Below are positions 57,371 through 64,000 of a DNA stretch of 64,000 nt, in pieces. Position 1 is the stretch's first letter, and every line of letters begins with the position of its first letter. The notes under the pieces are model-generated. The model was given only the letters and a program-made list of their open reading frames with translations. It did no database searches and was not told where the DNA came from. The stretch lies in the NCBI RefSeq assembly GCF_965363235.1, contig NC_134850.1:30158102-30222101 (forward strand). Reading direction: 5' to 3'. The translations under genes were made by a program, and so were the position numbers. The DNA is from Mytilus galloprovincialis. Its lineage: Eukaryota > Mollusca > Bivalvia > Mytilida > Mytilidae.

Positions 57371-60300
57371 TTAACAAACCACGCATAATACTGCAAAGTT
57401 ATCATCATATGGTGGACACGGTAGAGAACCACATTTTGTACCAGTACCGTACAAAAGATTCCCATTTCTATTCGCTTTGCCCCCTTGTACAAATTCTGGG
57501 CTCGCATCTACGCAGATAAAAGATGATGCTTTGTCAGAATACGAATCAGAAGCTAGATATCCATAATATTCTATTTTCCATCCGAGATAGCACGTCTTCC
57601 GACCAGGGATCATGACAGACGAGTATGTATGTTTACTCCTGCAAAGAGCACAAGGAACATCTTCATCAACAGCTCTAGACCCAAAGAACGTTTGTTCATA
57701 TTCGGTACCATACAAATAGCTCCCTCCGGGTGCAGATCTGTTACTCATTTCTGGATTATTTGGAAGGCACAGCAAATTTGACGCACCACCAAAGCGAGTG
57801 TTGTAATCCCCATCGTAATAATTCTGTCCTGCAGTAAACCCTGAAATATGCAACATAGTTTTTTGCCCAGCCTACAATCGGAAGCGGTTCATTTATCGGG
57901 TAGGTTAAAGTATAGACTTAAGGTAGTTAAGTATACAATTAAAAACTTATGGACATACTCAGAGCTTCTTAAAATGTATGAAAAATCAGGAGCAAATGCA
58001 ATTGTGAGAGTTGGCATGATGTCTTATAAACACGTACATGGCCTTGTTTTCAGGTTAATACACACATTTATTTAGAGCGTACATGTTTAATGTTTTATTT
58101 GCAGGAAGATATGTTATGCGCACGCACAATTGATATCATATGTCTATGTTTTTGTAACTGATATTTTTTTATGCCATGGGTCTTCTGATAGACATTGAAT
58201 GCACAACAGTTGAGAATATCAGTCAGTACGCTATAAGGTGTACTTTTAGCTTTGGATTTCAAATATTTTGGCCACGAGCATCACTGAAGAGACATGCATT
58301 GTCGAAATGCGCATCTGGTGTAAGAAAATTGGTATCGTTAATTTTATTACTACCACTGGGTCGATGCCTCTGCTGGTGGACAATTAATCCCCAAGGGTAT
58401 CACCAGCCCAGTAGCATCGAAGTACTGGTATGAAAATACGGATTTTTTGTGTTATTAAAATTTTCTGTTACAAAATGATAGGAATTATTATAAAAAGGAA
58501 TTTATCTCCCTCATGCAAAGCTCTGATTCCTTTCACGGATTTGGCTATACTTTTTGGAACTTTTGGATTATAGCTCTTCATCTTTTATATAAGCTTTGGA
58601 TTTCAAATATTTTGGCCACGAGCATCACTGAAGAGACATGTATTGTCGAAATGCGCATCTGGTGCAAGAAAATTGATACCGTTTATTTTATTTAAGTAAT
58701 CAAACATTGATAAAATTGAGAATGGAAATGAGGAATGTGTCAAAGAGACAAAAACCTGGCCAAACAGCAGACAACGGCCGAAGGCCACCAATGGGTCGTC
58801 AACGCAGCAAGAAAATCCGGAACTGTAAGTATTAAATATTAAACAACATTATTACCAGGCTTATAAACGTAGATTCATACAAGATAAAGAATAAAAGTAT
58901 CATTTTGTTTCAGGTCACAAGTGGTTTATATAGCTTGTTTGTTGCTGTAACAGTTGTGAGTATCGGATCATATTATAAATGTACCAAAAATACAAAATAA
59001 AAAGACCTCCGTAAGATACACGTTTTGTTCACCAAAACATTCTTAAGGATGTACTCAGTGAGGAGCCAAAAATTTCTAGAATTAAACTTTTTTTCTTAAC
59101 CTGATTTTATTTGCTATGGCCCTTTGAAAATACCCAATGTTGATGATTTTCCCATTTTTCTTCAATTTTTACCTATTTTTGGGCTATTAACGTGAAAAAA
59201 AATCACAGTTTCACAATTTAACTTTTTTTTTCATATTTTCAATAAAGATGACGTGGACAAATTTGAATAAATTTAACTTAAAAAACTATAAGCAGGTGTT
59301 CATATAAGAAAGTTTTATCCTATTTTGATGCTTTTTTGTGTCAAATTTACCATGCTACCATTTTTGTAAATTTGTGATTTTTCGCAGTTTTAAGAACAAA
59401 ATGCATATCATTTCAACTGTTTTGTTATAAATGATTGAAAAAATACATATATTAGAAATTTGAAAAGACAAAAATGATATGGGATGTACATGATTCTTGT
59501 AAAATCATTTTTTGTACCCCTCACCGATTTTCTTAAAATTTGGCTAAAAAGACTTACTTGTCGTAAAATTTGAAAATTAGATTGCTCAAATGCTGTTCAT
59601 TGTAAATATACATTTTTTTTTCACAGAGTTATGTTTGATTATAATATTTTTAAAATTCATTGATATTTTCCCCTTGTATCACATGTTTTGGAAATAATTC
59701 TAGAACAAGATTTCAACGAGACTAAAACGTCAGAAGAATACATTCTTAACATACTTTTAAGATATATTGTTTGTAAATCTATATGTACACTATACCAGTA
59801 TATATAATTTCAGTATCGTTTCCAGAACACTGTTTTCGTCCCCAACGAGTGTATGTAGAACCATAATCTGAAACTAGAATCGGAACAATAGAAAAATTCA
59901 ATATACCTACTGATCGACAATGATGTAAACTAAAATGGCCAGATAAATGTAGGGTGCGGACTGCTGTTGTAACTTGTTACTTACCAAGTTACTTACAAAT
60001 CTGGTTCAGCTTGTGTAATGTAAATCAGGGTACATGTTCATATGAAATTAACTTGTTCTTGTGCAGCTTTAATTGTTATATTTGCCACTGTACATAAAAC
60101 ACTAATATACAATAATTGTATCTCGTTGATTCGCATTTGGCATTTGGCATGCCACAAAACCAGGTTCAACCCACCATTTTTTCCTTTAAAAATGCCCTGT
60201 ACCAAGTCAGGAATATGGCCATTGTTATATTATAGTTCGTGTCTGTGTGTATTACATTATAACGTTGTGTCGTTTGTTTTCTCTTATTTTTGAGTGTAAA

Positions 60301-61139
60301 TTCACATTGCGATAAGACGTGTCACGGTACTTGTCTATCCCAAATTCATGTATTTGGTTTTGATGTTATATATATATGTTATATTTGTTATTCTCGTTGG
60401 ATTTTGTCTATGTGTGTTACATTTTAGTGTTATGTCGTTGTTCTCCTCTTATATTTAATGCGTTTCCCTCGGTTTTAGTTTGTTACCCCGATTTTGTTTT
60501 TTGTCCATGGATTTATGAGTTTTGAACAGCGGTACACTACTGTTGCCTTTATTTATCAGTAAAAGGAAATTTCAATAAGTTGAGCTGTAAAGATTACTTC
60601 TAAAGAAAGTGATGTTGAAATTTTCTTGGAAATATATATTTTGGTAATAAATCTCGTGTAATTAGTACATTTAAGTCGCTACGATGGTTACCTCTTTGTA
60701 TAGATGCTGACATCTGGGAGGTTACAGCTTCTAAATTGACAGTTTTTGCCTTTTCTCGATCAAAAGAGGATTGCAATATGGTAACTGTAGACATCAGGTT
60801 GTCGTTCCTTGTCTTCTCCATTGACAACTGCGACTGTACTTGGGCCATCTTTTTCTTCATTTCCTGGCTTGCTCGGTCCAGTTGAGTGACAGTAGACATC
60901 AGGTTATTGTTCCTTGTCTTCTCTTCTGACAACTGCGACTGAACTTGGGCCATCTGTTTCTTCATTTCCTGAATTGCTCGGTCCAGTTCAGCTAATCGTG
61001 CTCCTACAACATCCGGGTCATTCAGCAGCAAACGTTTCACCTCTCTAACATCCAGTGAAGATCCATCCGATATTTCTGTAGAAATAATTCCATGAAGGTT
61101 ACAGCTCCAAACCACAATCAAAATTAACAACATTTTCAT
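57371..61139 (-). CDS. Secreted coiled-coil protein with short-chain collagen C4-like C-terminal domain, 329 aa, 3 exons
   Basis: Exons in transcript order are 60692-61139, 59796-59867 and 57371-57840. Both introns are phase 1, and 448+72+470 = 990 nt codes 329 aa plus stop. Residues 1-20 are a signal peptide (MKMLLILIVVWSC...). Residues about 45-145 form a coiled coil; the block starting LDRAIQEMKKQMAQVQSQLS at 52 recurs at 87, exactly 35 residues (five heptads) later. The middle exon gives TRWGRKQC (156-163) and IIYTG, which joins to FTAGQNYY in the last exon. The C-terminal half has the order WGR-C, FTAG, LLCLP, GTEYE, VPCALC, IPGRKTCYLGW, FICVD, KCGSLPCPP, LCVVC, as in bivalve proteins annotated 'short-chain collagen C4-like'. 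That is a recognised family from memory. It has ten Cys in the C-terminal part and no Gly-X-Y collagen repeats. It is probably a secreted, coiled-coil-multimerised recognition or matrix protein; its ligand is unknown. Confidence 0.87.
58245..58430 (+). repeat. E-family fragments in rearranged order
   Basis: A 3'-type block ('catcactgaagagacatgca', 58277, and 'gaaatgcgcatctggtgtaa') is followed directly by a 5'-type block ('ccactgggtcgatgcctctg', 58353, and 'gtatcaccagcccagtagca'). A second 3'-type block recurs at 58590-58690. All lie in intron 2 of the 329-aa gene. Confidence 0.65.
58590..58690 (+). repeat. E-family-like 3' block, second copy
   Basis: 'ttggatttcaaatattttgg' (58597) and 'catcactgaagagacatgta' repeat the sequence at 58252-58300 nearly exactly. 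Confidence 0.7.
58725..58835 (+). repeat. D-family repeat fragment
   Basis: 'aatgaggaatgtgtcaaaga' (58728) and 'ggccgaaggccaccaatggg' match the start of the element at 26235-26640. Confidence 0.6.
59043..59749. mobile_element. Possible TTAA-flanked element in an intron of the 329-aa gene
   Basis: The left end TTAAGGATGTACTC and the right end, in reverse, TTAAGAATGTATTC are similar and are bounded by TTAA (59043-59046 and 59746-59749). The length of about 707 bp is close to the 34603 element, but the interior is different and rich in 'attttc' words. The inverted repeat is short and imperfect, so this is tentative. It ends about 47 bases from exon 2. Confidence 0.5.
60140..60560 (-). repeat. 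C-family repeat in intron 1 of the 329-aa gene
   Basis: It runs from 'tggcatgccacaaaaccagg' (60146) through 'accaagtcaggaatatggcc' (60200) to 'cggttttagtttgttacccc' (60470) and 'agcggtacactactgttgcc' (60528). It is the longest C copy. Confidence 0.75.
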
Positions 61140-61144
61140 CTGAA

Positions 61145-62095
61145 GTGTCTCTTACAACTTATTTAACGTACGACTTAGTTAACTAACACATAGTGTATAA
61201 CGAGATAAGATAAACTTTTATGTATTGCTTATGGTTTACCTACATTTATATTGTAGAATTGTAGAATCATTTGAGGTGTAAATGATACTTATAGATATAT
61301 AACCTTTGCAGATCTAACATTGTTGTGGTGAATTTAAAACTTGAGTTTTGGTGCTAGTAATTGTATTATATTGGGTTACCACTATATGAAGAACGCCTTT
61401 CGTAAAGACGTATATGATAAATAATAATGATGTGACTGCGTGTTAAATATTATAATCTTTTACCACGAACCATGAAAGTATTATATTCTAAGTTCATGAA
61501 CACAGGTCAAAAAAAAATTTCTAATAAAACTAAAGATCGGTTTCTAAAGATACCTTATTGAAACGAAACAATTTGAACTCGCAATAAAGATGTAATATAA
61601 TTATTACCGAAATTACGTACATTACGCCTAATATACCAGTATTTTAGTTTTGGCATGTATTAGCCTCGGACGAATGCAATTTATAACGTGTTGTTGTAGT
61701 TTTTCAGGTGAAAAAAAACCTTTGTGAATGTAGATTATTAGAACATAAAATACATGTACGTCATTGTACTAAAACTTCAGCAAAGTTGATCTTTTGCTGT
61801 TTTGGTTGTTTTCTTAAAAGTGGAAAAGGTGACACGTGGGTAACCAACTCATAATACTAAAATGCATTAACAAACTGGGGAAAATCTTAGGCAGAAATGT
61901 GCTTTTATTGAGTTGGTTTAAAACTGAAAGTAATGACATTCATTCATGAAATTATGTACCACTTCAAATTTAAAACGTCCCCTTGCACCGGCTTGTTACA
62001 GTTTAAACAAGTTTTCACCTCATTTAAAATCTATCAGGAACTGTTCGGATAATTTTGTAGACCAGTTTATACAAATAGTTTTCCTGGCTCCTTTA
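61145..62095. other. No gene recognised; upstream of the 329-aa gene
   Basis: It contains the putative promoter of the minus-strand gene starting at 61139. A weak TATA-like ttatacac lies at about 61192-61199 on the minus strand. No other feature is supported. Confidence 0.4.
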
Positions 62096-62099
62096 GATT

Positions 62100-62705
62100 T
62101 TTTTTTTACAGCAGCGGTCTAGCCTAGACTTTTTTGGACTGTTCTTAAACAGGTCTATCTCTGATCATCTCTACAGTTTTTGACAGTTATACCTTAGAAT
62201 TTGTTATGGCCGTTCTACATTGAACAGATCGTTACAGATTTATCACTACATTTTTCGACAGTGCTATCCTAGAATTGATTCTCGTAGGTTTGCCAGAGAA
62301 CAGATCCTTCAAGTGCTAAATATCTACATTGTATCAACGGTTATATACTACAGCTAGTTCGGCAGTTATACCTTAGAAACCGATCCCGACAGATTTATCT
62401 CTACAAATTTTAATAGTTCTATCTTCAAACTGATTCTGGCAGTTATACCCTAGGACAAATCTTTACAGACTTTTTTTTTTTTTTTTACAGTTTTCGACAG
62501 TTCTATCCAGGAATTTATTCTCGCAATTATACCCTAAAAAAGATACTAACAGATCTATCTCTGTAGTATTCAACGGTTCTATACTAGAGCCAGTCTCGCA
62601 GTTCTACCCTAGAACAAACCCTTCGACAGCCATCGCTGCAGTTTTCAACGTTTCTATTATAATGCTGGTTCTCGTAGATCTACAGTAGAACAGATCCTTC
62701 AATAA
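62100..62705. repeat. Degenerate tandem array, about 75-82-bp unit, 7 copies
   Basis: Each unit has a 'ttt(c/t)(g/a)acagttctatcctag' head, an 'attctcg(c/t)ag' middle and an 'acagatccttacagatttat' tail. Heads fall near 62176, 62252, 62336, 62408, 62491, 62568 and 62642. Copies are strongly diverged, so the array is old. Confidence 0.75.
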
Positions 62706-62727
62706 ACTCATCATAGATACCAGGACT

Positions 62728-63892
62728 AAAAGGATAAGGTTCACTTATGGCACAATATGGCCTAAAATATCAACTATATCATAAAACCCCAAAAAGGTCA
62801 CAATTTGATTCGTAAATGGGTCTATTTCAAAAGACCAAATGCTAAATAAATCAGTTCTTTTAATAAAAGTACATAATATTCTCCAAAGTAGGCCAATTTT
62901 TGGACATTTTGTCAAAATATGATAAAGGAGTAGGTCCGGTAAGACCCCTTTTTGGCCCAAAAATATAGCAGTTTTACAAAATTGTTTAAATGTAAACTTT
63001 TAAATATATATTTGACAGTAGGATGCTTCTGCTACATAAATATTGATTGTTTTTGGCAATACAATGCACATATATCGAGTACTAGCACCATTAAGTCACG
63101 CTAAATTACTGAAATCTTCACATTTCTATCATTTTAGCTAAATTTTAGACGGTTTTCGTTTAAAACGAAAGTGGCCGCATTCGTGTTCATCCTTAATATT
63201 GAAATGTAAGTTGTATTTTATGATAATACATAACATATATAAAGATTTTGGATGAAGACGGATGCGGCCACATTCATTTTTGACAAAAACTATCTAAAAA
63301 GTGACATTTTTCGACATATTTGGTAGATTTTTCATATTTGAGCTTGAATCGGATCGTTTTCAATGACTAAATCAGTTAAAATCTTTCACATAAACTAATT
63401 GATTCAAATGAAATAGACACTTAAGTGTTTAAAAAGAGGTCAAATTCATTCGTCAGATGAACTTGAAATTTGAGGCCAAAATTGATCCTTACCGGACCTA
63501 CTCCTTTGTTCAATTTTTAGACCTAAAAGCTTTAGGAAAACATTGGCCGCTACCTACGATCCAAAATGTTTTGAAGCCAAAAGATTCGAATTTTGATATA
63601 TAATTCATCAATATAAAGACTTTTTGGATCGTGGATGGAGGCCAAGGTTAATTATTCCAAAAACAATTAATATTGTGGATAAATTTGACCAAAAATGACC
63701 AAAAATACAAATAATGTATATTTCAGGGGTCATAGCTTCATAAATTTAAAAGGAAGGTGCCAATAAAATATATTTTTATATTGATAGTATTGTCACAAGT
63801 ATTTCTATGCTAAATTTGTAATTTATTGGCCCGATTTTAAAAACGTCAAAAATTTAGGGCTAATTTTAACCCTTTGTGAACCTTCTCCTTTT
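62728..63892. mobile_element. Outer inverted repeat of a nested foldback element
   Basis: 'aaaaggataaggttcac' (62728-62744) matches the reverse of 'gtgaaccttctcctttt' (63876-63892) with two differences. No clear target duplication is seen. A second inverted repeat lies inside it. The ORF 62745-62960 crosses the arm and is not supported. Confidence 0.6.
62924..63507. mobile_element. Inner inverted repeat of the nested foldback element
   Basis: 'aaaggagtaggtccggtaag' (62924-62943) is repeated in exact reverse at 63488-63507. The interior has 'gatgcggccac' and 'gtggccgcattcgtg' words in opposing orientation (about 63172 and 63260), which extends the foldback inward. Confidence 0.75.
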
Positions 63893-63894
63893 AC

Positions 63895-64000
63895 ACTTAC
63901 GCCAGACGCGCTTTTTGTCTACAAAAGACTCCTCAGTGACGCTCGAATGATAAAAATAATGTTTAAAAGGCCAAATATAGTACGAAGTTGAAGAGCATTG
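63895..64000 (-). repeat. SINE-like repeat, E family, cut by the window end
   Basis: 'acgccagacgcgctttttgt' (63900) and 'cctcagtgacgctcgaatga' are the reverse of the E-family 3' block. It continues 'acgaagttgaagagcattg' to the window edge and adjoins the end of the foldback element. Confidence 0.7.

Noticed and set aside
57848..58075. 75-codon plus-strand ORF
   Set aside because: It is intronic and opposite to the 329-aa gene, with no features of its own.
60042..60293. Plus-strand ORF starting MKLTCSCAALIVIFATVH, resembling a signal peptide
   Set aside because: After about 30 codons it runs into a C-family repeat. It has no donor site at a suitable place and lies inside intron 1 of the minus-strand 329-aa gene. 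Chance is more likely.

Overview
This is AT-rich, intron- and repeat-rich metazoan DNA. The interspersed repeats read like those of a marine mussel (Mytilus or a close relative). One repeat ends in the block with 'accacatcttcttttt', one carries 'gacgaaacgcgcgtctgg', and one carries 'cggttttagtttgtaacccg'. The gene content fits the same source: a mollusc 'short-chain collagen C4-like' lectin-type protein and secreted Cys-rich proteins. The species assignment is inference, because no database was searched.

Three spliced protein-coding genes can be assembled with all intron phases agreeing. (1) Plus strand, 19568-29094: a 3-exon gene for a 110-aa secreted peptide with eight cysteines after the signal peptide. 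Its 7.7-kb first intron holds a 12-copy 43-bp array. (2) Minus strand, 50333-39177: a 15-exon gene for a 779-aa protein with a signal peptide, seven tandem six-to-eight-Cys modules (each coded by an exon pair), and a C-terminal tail typical of GPI anchoring. (3) Minus strand, 61139-57371: a 3-exon gene for a 329-aa secreted protein with a signal peptide, a coiled coil built from a duplicated 35-residue (five-heptad) block, and a C-terminal domain of the mollusc short-chain-collagen-C4-like type. All three products look secreted or surface-bound. Nothing shows that they work together.

Layout. 1-19.5 kb has no recognisable gene. It holds interspersed SINE-like repeats, a duplicated 239-bp segment, an inverted pair of SINE-like elements and a 24-bp minisatellite. 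19.5-29.4 kb is gene 1. 29.5-39.1 kb is a nest of non-autonomous DNA elements: a PIF/Harbinger-like element with an internal satellite, a TTAA-flanked foldback, a hAT-like element and others. 39.2-50.4 kb is gene 2. 50.4-57.3 kb is repeats, including a 476-bp tandem duplication carrying a tRNA-like Pol III promoter. 57.3-61.2 kb is gene 3. 61.2-64 kb is a degenerate 75-80-bp array and nested inverted repeats.

Most open reading frames in the window are chance or repeat-derived. The real genes have exons of 31-470 bp and were found from splice sites, Cys patterns and phase agreement.
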